Shown: positions 14,152 through 27,700, counted from the stretch's first letter. The stretch is 64,000 nucleotides of DNA from Fennellomyces sp. T-0311 (GCA_025266875.1 JALLLT010000008.1:186001-250000); one strand, 5' to 3'. Translations and numbers: made by a program. Notes: generated by a model not told the origin, from the letters alone.

Positions 14152-14336
14152 ATTACTCTCCTCCCTGCATCCTGTTTCCCTCCTGTTCTATTCCTCCAAA
14201 ACACCTTCGTACAATACACCCTTCTGCTTGATACTCGTTTATATTGGTAATATATTCTTCTTTCTGCAAAAAAGTAAAGATGATTATTAAGATATGGCTG
14301 TTGTTAAAGGGGCTAAATGCTTTGATCGACTGGAAG

Positions 14337-14592
14337 CTACTTCCGGTAGTTCTTTGCCTCTTTCTCCATGTTTTCCTTGAATGCTTTCATGAAATCATTG
14401 CTCACTTGCGATCCTACGGTTCAATATTAGTAAACCTGGGAAAATGGGTTGTCAAGTGGACGCACCTTTGCTGGTTGCATTAGATACATGCTTGTGGGTG
14501 GTGGCAGCCATGCGGTGGAATGTAGGGCTGGACAGCAGCTTCTCGGTAATGAAGGTGGAGACCCAGTAGTTTACAATGCGTTGGAACACCAT
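14337..14592 (-). CDS. Small unknown protein, 67 residues, two exons
   Basis: Exons 14592-14466 and 14413-14337 join in frame (127 + 77 nt). The protein starts MVFQRIVNYWVSTFITEKL and ends in a Lys/Glu-rich helix (KAFKENMEKEAKNYRK). No known domain was recognised. The first half is an amphipathic helix with basic and aromatic residues followed by FHRMAATTHKHV, reminiscent of short mitochondrial or membrane-associated fungal proteins, but this is only an impression. It is too short and too split for simple ORF finding. The clean splice, consensus donor (GTGCGT) and position 168 bp head-to-head with RLI1 favour a real gene. Confidence 0.65.
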
Positions 14593-14760
14593 AGTTGAGT
14601 AGCGAAGGGAAGAAGCTGTGTGTCACCATCGAGCGCCACCACAGTTCGGTACTTTGGGATCGAAGTCACACTTTTTTTGTGATTTTTTGTAGCAGACAGA
14701 TCTGGCCAAAGCTCTCACTTTCACACAAACAACCCCCCCATTCTTTGAATCCCATTAACC

Positions 14761-16876
14761 ATGAGTGAAAAGTTGACCCGTATTGCCATTATCAACGCCG
14801 ACAAGTGCAAGCCCAAGAAATGTCGTCAGGAATGGTAAGCCTCTTGTGCCCCGAACGCCTTTCTCGATCTAACACACTCGCGCGCAGTAAAAAGTCGTGT
14901 CCCGTGAATCGAATGGGTAATGTATTGAGCAACAGAACAAGTAGCGAAAGACTGACATTTCCGCAGGCAAATTCTGTATTGAGGTCGAGAGCACGTCTAA
15001 AATCGCGTTTATTTCTGAAACGTTGTGTATTGGTTGCGGTATCTGTCCCAAAAAGTGTCCCTTCGCAGCAATCAACATTATCAACTTGCCAACCAACCTC
15101 GAGTCCGAAGTCACCCACCGTTACTCGGCAAACTCATTCAAGCTCCATCGTTTGCCCGTCCCTCGTCCCGGTCAAGTCCTTGGTCTGGTCGGCACCAACG
15201 GTATCGGCAAGTCGACTGCTCTCAAGATTCTTTCCGGCAAGATGAAGCCCAATTTGGGTCGATACGACAATCCACCTGACTGGGAAGATATTCTCAAGTA
15301 CTTCCGTGGATCCGAATTGCAGAACTACTTTACAAAGATTTTGGAGGACAACTTGAAGGCCATCATTAAACCGCAGTACGTCGATAATTTGCCTCGTGTT
15401 GTTAGCGGAAAGGTCGGCGAATTGCTCGAAGGGAAGCACGAGCGCAACAACATGGATGAAATGATTGAGGAGCTTGGTAAGTGCTCGTAATTGTCATGGT
15501 GCTGCGCGGTTGCTAAGATGCGTTTATGCAGAACTTAAGGGCGTCATGTCGCGTGAAGTCGGTCAATTGTCTGGTGGTGAATTGCAGCGGTTTGCTATTG
15601 GTGTTGTCGCGGTGCAAAAGGCTGATGTGTATGTTATCGAGAGCATATCTTGCAGGTCTGGGTGAGCTCATAATTTCTTTAGGTACATGTTTGACGAGCC
15701 TTCTTCCTATTTGGATGTCAAGCAGCGTTTGAACGCTGCCCGTGTTATTCGATCGTTGATTTCCTCTGACACGTAAGTTGGCTGATTCAAGTGGCAATGA
15801 CAAGGTACTTACTATGATTGCAGGTACAACATTGTTGTCGAGCACGATTTGTCCGTGTTGGACTACCTTTCCGATTACGTGTGTATTTTGTACGGTATGC
15901 CCTCTGTCTACGGTGTCGTTACTCTCCCCGCATCCGTCCGTGACGGTATCAACATCTTCTTGGACGGCACGATCAGAACCGAAAACTTGCGTTTCCGTGA
16001 GGAATCGTTGACTTTCAAGATTGCAGAGCAGACCGACGACGCCATGGTCGAGAAGCACCGAAACTACGAATACCCCAACATGACCAAGACTCTTGGTATG
16101 TGAATGTTACTTACTAGATCCGACATGGTCGCTTACTCTAGTCTCTAGGTGATTTCAAGTTGGAGGTTAGAACTGGTGAATTCACGGACTCCGAAATCGT
16201 TGTCATGTTGGGTCAGAACGGTACCGGTAAGACGACTTTCATCCGACTGCTGGCCGGTCTCTTGAAGCCAGATGGTGGCAAGGGCGTTCCTGAGTTGAAC
16301 GTCTCGTACAAGCCTCAAAAGATCGCACCCAAGTTCAAGGGTACTGTTCGCATGCTGTTCATCAAGAAGATCAAGGCTGCCTTCTTGAACCCACAGTTCC
16401 AGACTGATGTCGTTAAGCCCTTGAACATTGACGGTTTCCTCGATCAGGAAGTTACCCACTTGTCTGGTGGTGAATTGCAGCGTGTTGCCATCATTCTCGC
16501 ACTTGGCCAGCCTGCCGATATCTACCTTATTGACGAGCCTTCTGCTTACCTCGATTCCGAGCAGCGTATCATTGCCGCCAAGGTCATCAAGCGCTTCATT
16601 GTACATTTCAAGCGCACAGCATTCATTGTCGAGCACGATTTCATCATGGCAACATATTTGGCCGACCGAGTGGTTGTGTACGAGGGCAAGCCCTCTGTCC
16701 ACGCCATTGCTAACGCTCCTCAGTCCTTACTGACGGGTATGAACAAGTTCTTGGCATCGCTTGAGATCACGTTCCGTCGCGACCCCACCAACTTCCGACC
16801 AAGAATCAACAAGATGGATTCTCAGATGGACCAGGAACAAAAGTCCAGCGGTAACTACTTCTTCCTGGAACAGTAG
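14761..16876 (+). CDS. RLI1: ABCE1/Rli1 ribosome-recycling ATPase
   Basis: Seven exons (14761-14834, 14887-14915, 14967-15476, 15532-15628, 15683-15772, 15824-16095, 16149-16876) yield 599 residues, the usual length. This essential iron-sulfur ABC protein splits ribosomes after termination. The N-terminus has the ferredoxin-like Cys clusters ([15 protein letters not shown] and [12 protein letters not shown]). Twin nucleotide-binding domains follow, with Walker [10 protein letters not shown] and GQNGTGKTT, signature LSGGELQR twice, and Walker [11 protein letters not shown] and [10 protein letters not shown]. The C-terminus ends [16 protein letters not shown]...NYFFLEQ. All Cys ligands and both catalytic Glu residues are present. 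The second exon is only 29 nt. It is transcribed away from the small gene at 14592 and convergent with the SLC49-like gene. Confidence 0.97.
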
Positions 16877-17054
16877 AAACAATGTTCTCCATTCATCGTC
16901 ACGTAACCCCTATTCTTTTCCCACCATTGCATAATACAAGTATATAGCTGCTTTTTGTTTAAACATTTTATCGAACAAAACACACAAGAAAGAAAAATTA
17001 CACTCAGGCAAGGCGAACTCTCTTCCTTTTGGGATTACAATAAGGTTACACACA

Positions 17055-18860
17055 CTAGTCTTGATGCTGCTGCAGCCGTCGCTCCTCAGCTAGTGCCTCC
17101 GTGCGGCGCATTGGCCCGTTGTACAGCAGGCTGATGATAACGCTAACACCCGCCATTGCTGCTTGAAAGATCAAGCCTCGATACATGTTGTTGGGCGGAT
17201 CGCCGGTGGCATCCCGAAATTTGTCTAGAACCAGCACCAGGATGAATCCGACAATTTGAGCCGCCTGCCACAAGAGTGAAGTGGATATAGCTTCAGGAAT
17301 GGGATGGGATACTGATTTGGCCTTGTCAGTAATGTTTTTTCCAACTGTGTTGCAATCCATACCTTCAACGCCAAGTTCTACAACGACTGGCACCATAAAC
17401 GATAAAAAGAAATTGTTCAATGCATTGACATATATAATAGCAGCAAACGAGTCTGGCTTGACTGTATGCAAAGTTAGAGCTTTTTCAACATTTGAGGGGT
17501 AATATTGTAAATGATCTTACTGATGAATATTAGGGCGACATACGTGCTACACATGAAAGGAGCCATGAGTTTAAGAAATAATTTGTGTCGCTTGGTCAGA
17601 TCAAGCATTGGACCAGCGGCAACTATAAGAGTACTTGTTATGATTGACAATGTTTATTTTTAAAAGCCAATTGCAAACACGTACGTGCTCCAATTGCACC
17701 GGCAGCCATGGCCACTGCAACAATGTTACCAGCCTGTGCGTCTGAATATCCATATGGAGTAAGCGCCTGGTTAAGGAGCGCACCCCAAGCGATACTGAGT
17801 CCAACATTGATACCGTGGATACCGCACAGCATCCAAAAGTGTATGCTTTTCATCAGCTGAAATGTGCATTGTAAAAACGATACGGATGGCTTTGGCAAAA
17901 TAGTCGTTGCATTACTGCCTCCAGGTGGTTTAGCTGGCAAAAAGAACTGTGGCAAAACGGCACCTGTACAAATAGCAGCTACCATGATAATCTGGTGCAT
18001 TTTGGTTGTCAGTCCTTTCGAAGCAAACAGACCATGATATTAAACTTGCCGTCATTTCAATCTTATCCTCTCCTGTAGCCACAGCTGGCATCAGAAACAT
18101 GGCAACAATTCCACCATAATTGGAAGCTATGTAATATGTGGTAAGCAAGTTGATGTTCTGTCAACAAGATCATTACCAACAAACATGCCGGCCGTTGCTC
18201 TTCTGTTTTCTGGAAACCATACAGTAGCAAACTTTTTATACTAGCGTTATCTGACTGCCATTGCATCAGCCTTTTACTTGGTCGATTTGTTACCTTGGTC
18301 ATAATGTTGAGAGTCAATGGGCTCCCTACTGAGGCAACAACTTGACCAACCATCATCACTGGAAAAGACGGTGGATGTATCAGAACAGCGATAAGACGGA
18401 CCCAGCATCCTAAGGCCGTAATGACTCCGGCAATAATAAGCTATATAAATGTTAAGCCAAAAAAATCCGTTACATTTTTAATAATAAAAAGTGGACTTGC
18501 CGATTTCTTTGTTCCAAGCCGTTCAAACATCCAACCAGTAAAGAAACTCAATACTATATAAACAACAGCTTGGATATTGAACAACCAATTTACTCCTGTT
18601 AAGCTGACACCAAGATAGCTGGCAACAACTTTTGGAATAGGGCTGAATGTGTTTTGAAAGATAGATACAGATGACCGCAAAACGACGAGCAGGAACAGTG
18701 CGATCCATGCCATCGGGTGGGTCCGAGTGGATACTGGTGATGGTGTATCTTCGTTCCAATGTTTTTCATCATCCAGATAATTCTGCGCTGATGAAGATAC
18801 AATAACAGTGTTGCGACCATCAGTTATTGTAGAAGAAGACGACTGTCGTCCTAGATTCAT
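17055..18860 (-). CDS. Major facilitator transporter, SLC49/FLVCR-like
   Basis: Seven exons (18860-18501, 18440-18294, 18231-18177, 18126-18050, 17991-17685, 17622-17521, 17461-17055) give 484 residues with about 12 hydrophobic helices. After a Ser-rich cytosolic N-terminus of about 50 residues come LTGVNWLFNIQAVVY, GWMFERLGTKKS and the block VWFPENRRATAG, which is the hallmark of the FLVCR/DIRC2 (SLC49) group. Animal members move heme, choline or pyridoxine; the fungal substrate is unknown. The C-terminus is a basic, Gln-rich tail. Two introns (18441-18500 and 17992-18049) start with GC rather than GT, both as GCAAGT. An alternative ATG at 18995 would add 45 residues; the start at 18860 is preferred because the upstream stretch is unlike the family. 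Confidence 0.88.
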
Positions 18861-19776
18861 TTTTTTTTTTGAATGGGAAGAAAAAAGTGGATCTAGTGCG
18901 TCAGAATAAAAGTTTGCGCAAAGATTTAAAGCAGCCCGGAAGGAATGAAAACCTAATGGTGGCTCAACATGGACCGGAAAAACTAAGTGCTCCATGACGA
19001 TTAACTGTCTCTCTCTTTTTTTTGTTACTTGTACATTTGCATTGATGATGCGTGGTCAGCAGCCGAGTAAAATAGCGCTAAGTATTTCCGGCCGTGGGCT
19101 AATGAACCGAGAAATCTTGGCTCGCACAGGTTACATCGGGGTAGACGATATAAAGGGCCGAAATGAGGCAAAGAAACGGTTCTCGGATGTCGCGCCATTT
19201 CCGCAGTAGCAACTTTTTTAACCCTCTTCGGCAGTAATAGTATAAAATTATCATGCTAACCAGCGATATCAGAATCGTTAGTCAGTCATCTTATCAATTT
19301 TTTTATACACCTTTTTCGCGAATTTTTGGAAATAAGGAGTATATACCAGGAGGTAACCGTCCAAAGGTGTTTTCCGATGCCTTTGTGTATCCATGCTTCA
19401 TAAATACATTTTGATATATGTATATGCAGGCTTCATATCCTTTTTTTTAGAAAAAATGTAGGGTATATAGTATACAGTACTGCTTTTGTAACCTGTAAGT
19501 TTGCAGATACATCATTTTTATGCTGATTATGCAACCTTTGCTGTATTCTAGAAAACAATGACAACAGCAATATGTTGCGTAACTGTAGCCTTTGCAGGCA
19601 TCCCGCCGAGAACATTCTTAATGCTATACGTGATCTCTAGAAAATGGTTTTCTGTCAGTAGTGTAAGTATTGTCACAACACCAATGACGTAGGCCACTAG
19701 TGATGACAGGATATATCGGTCAAACTTTAATGCGTATACTAGTAACGAGAGCTAGCGTCATAATAGCTAGACATGT
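18861..19776. other. Spacer upstream of the SLC49-like gene
   Basis: About 0.9 kb between the SLC49-like start and the end of the HD-domain gene. It contains short A/T runs and no frame with recognisable coding character. It must contain the SLC49-like promoter and the HD gene's 3' end. Confidence 0.45.
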
Positions 19777-20603
19777 TTATTGGTTAAGCGATCGTTCTGC
19801 ATATAGTACTTCTGCCCATGCTTTTACAGCAGGGTGCTTGAACTTGCCGTGTGTTGAGTCAAAGAACGATTGAAGTGACTTTTTATCAGCTACAGCATAG
19901 AAATGTGAGCTCACAGATTATATTTAAGAGAGCTAAACTTACATTGCTCATATTCCAATGCTTGAACAATCATTTCAAACTTGTCGAGGTCCTTGACCAG
20001 CAAGGCTTCCGGGGTTTGTGCATCTTCATATTCTTGCCACAAACTTACTATTTCACGCGCCATTGCCGTGTCACCCAGCAGTGCTTGGAAATCGCGCATC
20101 GCAGACTATAATGTCAATAAGTTTACCACCGAAAATAAGAAACGAGCAAGCCAAACAAACGTACATTTTCCATAGCATATTTATCTTCTTTACTCACGCC
20201 AGCATGCGGGGTAATATCCCCCTACGTTGTTGTTTTTTGTTAGCCCACGACTGTATTACCTACAGCAGCATAGATACAAACCACAACGGCTTCTGCTAGA
20301 TCGTGCACGATCGCCATTTTGATGCACCTATTTCTAATGAGTTGGAAGCTCGACTTAAAAGTGATAACACGTACTTGTCGCGATTCAACGAAGGATCGTC
20401 AATGAGCATTGCCATGACACCCATTCGGTGCATGTGATCCGCAATTGATTCAGGCTGTTTGATTCCGTTGTCAACCCAACCAGTGCGCTTGGTTTTCTAA
20501 TAGAGCATATGTGAATACGCGTTCTTATCACCAAGATCAGGTAGACTACCTTGAGGTTCTGGATCGTGTGCAGAAAGCGAATGACACCAGCAGGGTTGTT
20601 CAT
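19777..20603 (-). CDS. HD-domain 5'-deoxynucleotidase (HDDC2/YGK1 family)
   Basis: Six exons (20603-20550, 20496-20375, 20327-20282, 20221-20165, 20105-19943, 19889-19777) give 184 residues. Enzymes of this family hydrolyse deoxynucleoside 5'-monophosphates. The metal-binding HD signature is complete: [14 protein letters not shown], then [16 protein letters not shown], then [31 protein letters not shown], which precedes the first His, is also family-typical. The C-terminus has [12 protein letters not shown], matching the conserved F(Y)DST..KF.HP block. The start at 20603 ([18 protein letters not shown]) matches the length of relatives. Function is assigned from family; substrate preference unknown. 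Confidence 0.93.
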
Positions 20604-21074
20604 ATTGAGTTGCGTAGTCTGATAGAAGCGATTGATATAAAATTTATCTCCTGTTTAACCTTTATTAATTCCGTTACCATGGATACCCAACAATGATAAT
20701 CACTCGCGCATTATCTAACATTTAACAGCTATCGTAATGTGTTGAACTATGGTGTCATCCGTACGTATGTATGAGCATATTTATTTTCTTTTGCGTGGAG
20801 GTAAAATGGCATTACAATAGACATCCCTGTTGACATGTAGAGTGTTGACCCGTACATCTCACAAAATACTCCTACTCTCGCAGCGCACAATGTGTGCAAA
20901 GAAATGCATGCAAGTAAATCGACAGTGCTATCAATGTATCACTGGGAATATCTACGTGCTTCTCTATACTCATAAGTATAAGTAAATCGACGACGGTGCT
21001 ATTTAAGAGTCGAAGTTACTTCTGAAACCTTCTAAAGGTCCTGAGCTAAAGCACTTTTAAGGCGTGCTTCGTAA

Positions 21075-21638
21075 ATGTCTAAAAACTCAAATGGCACATT
21101 TCAGTCGGAGAAAGCGAACGCGTCGAGTTCCAGTAAGTTCACCATGAGCCAATTCGTTGGCAAGGTCGTTGCGCTCATCAGCACATTATTCCTGACACAT
21201 TCTGCATATTCGACATATGAACGTATGTTATGCAGCCCGCAACTTATGCTGACACTGTGCTGAAATTATTTGATTCAGATGTTACCTATTTGAAAGCAGT
21301 GGAGCAAGCGGAATCGGTGCTACCCGTCGAAGTAAAAGGGTTTTGAGGGATCCTACGCTGATCAATGAACTAATCTTGCGAATTTTAGATTGTGATTGAA
21401 TGTTTGGTGTCTGCCTTACTGACGCTGTGCGGTGTTATCATGTCAGCTGCCCCCTTCAAGGACATTCACTTGGAAACTGAAATGGCAAAAATGTAAGCGA
21501 GGCACGGGTAAACCACGCTCCTTTCTAAACGTGCGATATAGGACTATCGATCAATTCGACACTATGCCATCGTTTGTTTCCTTTGATCATAGAAAGGTTG
21601 TTTCGACACAAGGTCAGCTGGAAAGACGGATACGGTAG
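21075..21638 (+). CDS. EMC5: ER membrane complex subunit 5 (EMC5/MMgT family)
   Basis: Four exons (21075-21222, 21279-21331, 21389-21492, 21542-21638) give 133 residues. EMC5 is a core transmembrane subunit of the ER membrane complex that inserts weakly hydrophobic and tail-anchored segments; family members were also called membrane magnesium transporters. Two hydrophobic helices are visible (VGKVVALISTLFLTHSAYS and IECLVSALLTLCGVIMSA), followed by the conserved cytosolic FKDIHLETEM and PSFVSFDHR. The N-terminus carries about 25 extra polar Ser/Asn-rich residues compared with animal EMC5. The 3' end is 123 bp from the convergent Furry gene. Confidence 0.92.
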
Positions 21639-21761
21639 ACGAAATGGCTATGTAGTTGAATTTGTCGTAATATTGGAACAATACACCCTTAACTTTGGCT
21701 GCATGCGTATATGGGAAAAGATAGTTTATTTACATAACCAAGGATGAAGGTGGGGGGAAAG

Positions 21762-24700
21762 CTAATATTCTTCTTCAGAGTCGAATGCAATGCCAGAATT
21801 ATGTGATTCTGGGCCGAGGTTATTGCGGGACGAGGAACTGGATGGCGTCAGCGACGTTTCGACATCTTCATTGAAGAAATCGTCCAAATCCTTTAACGCA
21901 TTCATCAACTCTTCGCCGTAGGCAGGACGAGCAACAGCTGCTGGAGTTGTTGTTGGGACCTCCTCCTCATCCGATACTGAATCATCGGCTTGGTCATCTT
22001 GACGTGAGCCCTCGCCAGTAAGTAATGAGAAATCTTCTATGGAAAACTGAATATTGTGCTCTATTGGCTCTTCGTTGGTAACGGACGAGCATTCAAAGAC
22101 GACTGCGTGAACGTTGTGTCGGGTAATCAGGGATGCAACGCTGATAGCCGCGGGTCCAAAACCCCACAGTGCATTTGCCGCGTTGGTATTGGTGCGCTCA
22201 GTGCCGGCACTATGCGCTGGTGGCGCGGATGGATCCTTGATAATGGACGATGGTTGAGGTATGCTCGCGACTGGAATGCCGGAATTTAATATGCTCAATG
22301 CCTTGTCAGCATAGTTTGTTTGAACAAGGTTCAGTAGCGAGCTCAGGGTTGCAATGTCGATGGGTGAGCAAGTGCCAGCACCTCCAGTCCGTGGATCGCT
22401 CTTTTTCACATAGGGTATAAGGTTCTCCACGATCATCAGTCCTTTTTCGCGATAGTACGACTTTTTGTTCTTGACCAGCAAGAGTGCAAACATCAACGCT
22501 TGATTTGCGTATTTGTTGAGGAATACTTCGCGGATCGATCCAAGTAGTTGCTTGAGATAGTCTTCTTGGAATTTCCCCTTCTGCTTGGGATATGTCGCAA
22601 GTATCCGATGAACGTCTGGCAACGAATACCATTCGAATAACCGTGCTAACTCGTCTGCCAGCTTGATTGCAAAGGTATCGGGCTGCTCTGATGCCTCGCT
22701 AACGTCGAGACCATGAAGCAACCTGCAGAGCGAGCCCAGTAGCAGATAAAGCAAACGCGTCTCCGATGGATCGATCAATGGCGGGTTTTCGATGAGAATG
22801 ATGGATGATAGGATCGAAAAGGTCTTTTCTTCGGCGGATTCAAATTGCAAGCCTTTTAGTAGCAGTGGCTGCAAACCTTCAAACTCGCTTGCCCAATTCT
22901 TGGGAAAGCTTCCGGCTAGTTCATTGCAGAATCCGTACTTTTCCAAAACGACCTCCAACAGCACCAGTGCTTCAGTATGCTCCGCCTCGTATGGACTGTA
23001 TAGACATCCGACAGCAGCCCAGAATATCTGCGGAAACTGTTCGATTTGTGCTTGATCCATCGTCTTGGTCACTCTTGTAAGGGTCAAGATGATCTCTAAT
23101 GCAAAGCCTCGGATTTCGTCAGATTTGTCTGCGATGGTATTCGAAAGTCGTGCTAGCATATCAGCAAGCATATGCTGATTGAACGCCGGCATCAACGTAC
23201 GGAAGCATTCAAATGATCGGCAAGCGATATGACGAACAGAACAGCAAGTTGCCCACTTGAGCGCAGTCTCGCCCCACTTTTGCCGAAGGTCCGGGTCTTC
23301 GTGGGAGAACACGTCAACTACTTTAAGGAGTAGATCACCGAGCTCTTCGGCGCTTTGCAAATGCCGGTTCTTTGGTGTGATGTTTTCATATGCCCATAGT
23401 CGCTTGCCTTCTTTGGCAGTTAACCATTGGATCAACTCGGTCGCCTTTAAAGACGCTTCTGAATCCATTGACTGACGAATGACAATTGAATGGATCAGGT
23501 TGATAAGGAAGCACCGGGATTGATCGCAGATGATACTTGTCAAGTGGTCCAATTGTACAAAGATTGTGTGTAACAACAGAGGCAAATGGGGTGCCAAATC
23601 AGCACCAGCTTCGATTGCCAGGTCAACGAGAAATACCATGGCTAGTTGACCTCTTGAAAAAACAGGACGTTTGGCGTATGTAGGAAGAGCCTTGACAATG
23701 TCAGCCACATGGAGCAAAGGGAATGCTTGCGTGTACTTGCTACTGATCTCTTTCAATTGCGGAACCATTGACCGTGGAGTGATCTCGGCAATAGTTTCTT
23801 CCACAACTCGACCGAAAGCCGGTGTTCGGCCGAGGCACACAAATACTCGTTTCGCATGGATCAGGAACCATGGATTTCGCATCTCGAGTCCCATATCCAA
23901 TAGGTACATGATGATCGCTCGAATGTTTCGACCATGATCTACCAATTGACTCCATAATGCACCGATCTCCTTGACATAGGAATCACCAAACTTGACTGTG
24001 AGATAGTAGAGGTTCGATAGCACCATATATGCAGATGGACTTAGCTCCGTGTCCTGGGGACCAACAGAGAGGTCGATCTTGCGCAACCACGGGAGCAAGT
24101 AAACGAGCACCTCGCGTTGGCTATTGGAACTGATATTGTCGAAACGCTGTGTGACTTCCGAGAGCATTGAGAATGTCTGCTCCGGATGATCGACCGCAAG
24201 TCTTGCAGACAATAGTGTTTGCGTATGCTTGTAAATTGTCGGTAGATTGCTCGTGATACCGATTTCATACTCCTTTGCGCATGAATCGGCAAACACCCGG
24301 TCTTCGATCACTCGCAAAAGGTTGATGGCTGACTTGCGAATAGCCTTTTTGGTATCGCCCGACTTGAACAGGGCAAGACTCATGATTTGATGAATATGAC
24401 ATGGGAAATCCTCGACTTTTGTGACAATATCTGCCAAGGCTTGGAAGTAACCTTGAGTGAACTCGAGCTTGGGGTTGCCCGCATAACATTGCTCGATAAC
24501 GTCATCGAGCAGTAGAGGCTGATCTTGATTGTAGATGAGTACGGCTTCAAGTGCTCGTCTAAATACCGTTGCTTAGTAACTTGTAAATTACATATCGTTG
24601 TCATTTTTTCCTTACCTAGCAATCGGATGGTACTTGGGATCAGGGCTTTCAAATACAGCATCAATCCACTTCAACACATTGAGCATATCGAATTGGATAA

Positions 24701-27700
24701 CGGCTTGCCTTGCTTTCTTTTGACCCAGGAATGCATAAAGTGGGCCACGCTTCATAGAACAATGGAAATTGACGTAAAGGATTAATGTTTGCTGCATATG
24801 TTTTGCTGATTAAACCTAAGCTTACACAAAGCATTGCCATCGCACTGAGTGCTGCGGTTTCCAAAGCCTTGCGGTCTTCTTCCATCAACTGAGTAGCATT
24901 AGCTCGTTCTTGAGTATCCTTGCATTGCTCAAGTACATCCCTCATCATGGCCGCTTCTCGACTTCGTGTCGCATTTGCGCAAAGTCCATATCCGCACCAC
25001 TCCTCAAACATCTTGTACAGACTTAGCCGCGTTTCGAACGACATGATAGAGGTTGGATCATCCAGCTGCATCAGTTTCTCGTACAACTTTTCCACCAGTC
25101 CGCAAAGATATATACGCAGCTTGTTGTAGTCCCATTCGAGTTGTATTTCCGTGTCGGCTAAAAATGATTTGGTTTCTTTGATATAGCTCATGATGACATT
25201 CATCACGTCCTTGTCCTCCAAATACTTTCGATGTTCAAGACAGTTGGCTGTCAACTCCAATACGTGCATGAGCGATATCCGCAAACGATCGTGCTTTTTG
25301 CTGCGCTTGTTCTGGTACGGCTTTTGATTGTTTCGCTGCTTTCCGTCATCCAAGATGATCCGCACGTGATACTGTAAATTCGTGATCAGGACCTTGTAAG
25401 CGTCATTGTTGACGTTGCCAAGCCCTTGCATAACTGCATCACGAATCGAACGGTGCTCGCAAGTGAGATACTGGAGAATCATGCGGAACAAGTCGCTTGC
25501 TGATGCAATCTTTTGTACCACTGCGGAACCTTTCCTACCACTGCTCGCCCAGGTTGCGACAGGCGATCGATCTTCGGACAAAGTGGCTGTTGCACACGCG
25601 AATACGACATACATCTTCCATTGCTCTATCGTTTCGATACTAGCAATCTTTTGGCTTGTGCTACTCTTGCTCATGCTCAACGTACCAGCTGTACTGGCCT
25701 TGGCTGTTTCGAGGGATGCTTGAATGGATGGCTGTATTTGAAGCAATCGGGTACAGATGTTTTGTCGACACAGAGCAACAGTGACAGGGAAATACTCAAA
25801 GCAACGCTTGAATATCTCTGGGTAGCAAATAGTCCATATCGTCAAATCGCATGGGTGATCGCTTTCGATAATTTGAATCAAGACGTTCTGTGATCCCCGT
25901 CGCTGAAGCTGTTGAATGCGGATATGTGTCTCTATCGACAGCTTGGACCCTAGAAGCATGTTGGTATCCTTGTCGAACTTGATCATATCCTGGCCAGCGG
26001 ATTCCAAAAAGTGGTACAGTCGATTGTATTTGCTATCGGTTCTGAAATGCTTGCTCAGTTTCTTGGCAATCTCAGACTCGTTGTCTTGAATCAGGGTTCG
26101 TAATCGTTCTTCCAGGTCGGCTGCCAACTTGACTATCTGAACGGCAGATCGTCGAATTGCGGACGACTGGCTACATAGGAATAGTAAACCATTTGCTTCA
26201 GTCTCCTCCACCATGCTGAACAGACGGGAAACATCTAACTGAACATCAGCTGCGAGGTCGCCTGCGCCGCTTTTTCCGGTAATATCGTTTCCGGCGCCAA
26301 TCTCCAAGTCTTTGAGCGGTGTCAAGTCTATATGGTCCACCCAAATCCTGAGAAGATCGACATATAATTTCATGATGCCACCGTTGCCGTTATGATTGCC
26401 ACCTGTCAACGGACCACTTGCAAGCGAGGTGAGAACATCGTAGAACTTGTCTTCGATTCGATAGACAAAGCGTGCATAGCCTGTCACCACGGTCTGGCTG
26501 TCAATCTGTTCTGCGATACGCAACATTGCTTGCGAGGCTGACTGGATCAATTCTGGATCTGCATGGACGGTGTAACGTGACAGCATCTCGACTAGTTTGG
26601 GAAGTGGGATTCCCGCAGGCATAAGGCGCGGCATCGAGTCGAAAATTGCCTTTAGTACATCCAAATAAGCTTGTTTGTCCTTGGAATAAGATACGGCGAA
26701 TGTTGCGTATTGATGTTGCACTTGAGGTCCACCATCCGAAGTGCCTGCTACGCTGTTGACAAACATGGGTACAGAATAATTGCCGCTGCCGAGTCCGCTG
26801 CTGCTGGTATTCGAACTCATACTACCGGCGGCCTTTTGGACAACCATCTTTTCGTCTAGTACAATGAGTCGCCCGAACGCCTGATCAAGACTGATCAATG
26901 ATTTGTGTGTGATCTCCTCGATGCGGTCCGTCACATCGGGTTTGACAGCTCGGATCGGTCCCGAGAACATGTTAGCACTGCATTGCATGGAGATACCCGT
27001 TGCAAGCATATCTGGATCAACTGGGAAAGGCGGCCGCGAAATGCCTCGCTCAAGATCGAAAAGCATCATGCGGAACGCTCGCAAGCCGATAATCATTCGT
27101 TCGGGATTGATGTATTCCCAATGCAAGGTGGTGGCAACGTTGTCGGCGTTCAGCAAGTAGTAAACCACATTTTTCATGGCTGTATCAATGTCACGCATCA
27201 AGGTAAAGTATGTTATCAGGATAAAGTGGTCTAGAGGTGTCTCGGATGGGTATATGGCTCGCCGAAAAGGTGGGAACAGCTGCTTGATGATGCCGTCGAG
27301 CTTTTTGAACGCAATCGCAGTACTTTCGGTACATCGGAATAGGTATGTCCAAACTAGACGGGATATGCATCCAAGGATCAGCTGTCGGGTATATTTATCC
27401 TGTGCAAGATATATAGATCAGCCACTTTGGTCCAGTTATCACGAATGCGGTTTTACCTTGCTAAACTTCTGATAACAGCTTTCAACAACGCCCATCCAAT
27501 TGCTCGCGAAGAATTCCTTACGGCTGACGCATAGTAGTGTTGTAACAAGAGGATATCCAGCCTACAAAGCTATATCAATTGGCTGCGCACCCAGAGGATC
27601 GCAACACATGCACTTACGAGCACATGTCTTGGCTTCAGTGTCATTTTCCAAGCTCTCGGATACACCAAGTCAACGGCCTTTGCCCATGCAGGAAAATTGA

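Noticed and set aside
18861..18995. Upstream ATG extending the SLC49-like protein by 45 residues
   Set aside because: The added stretch has no family resemblance, and a poly-A/T tract typical of a 5' UTR lies between the two start codons.
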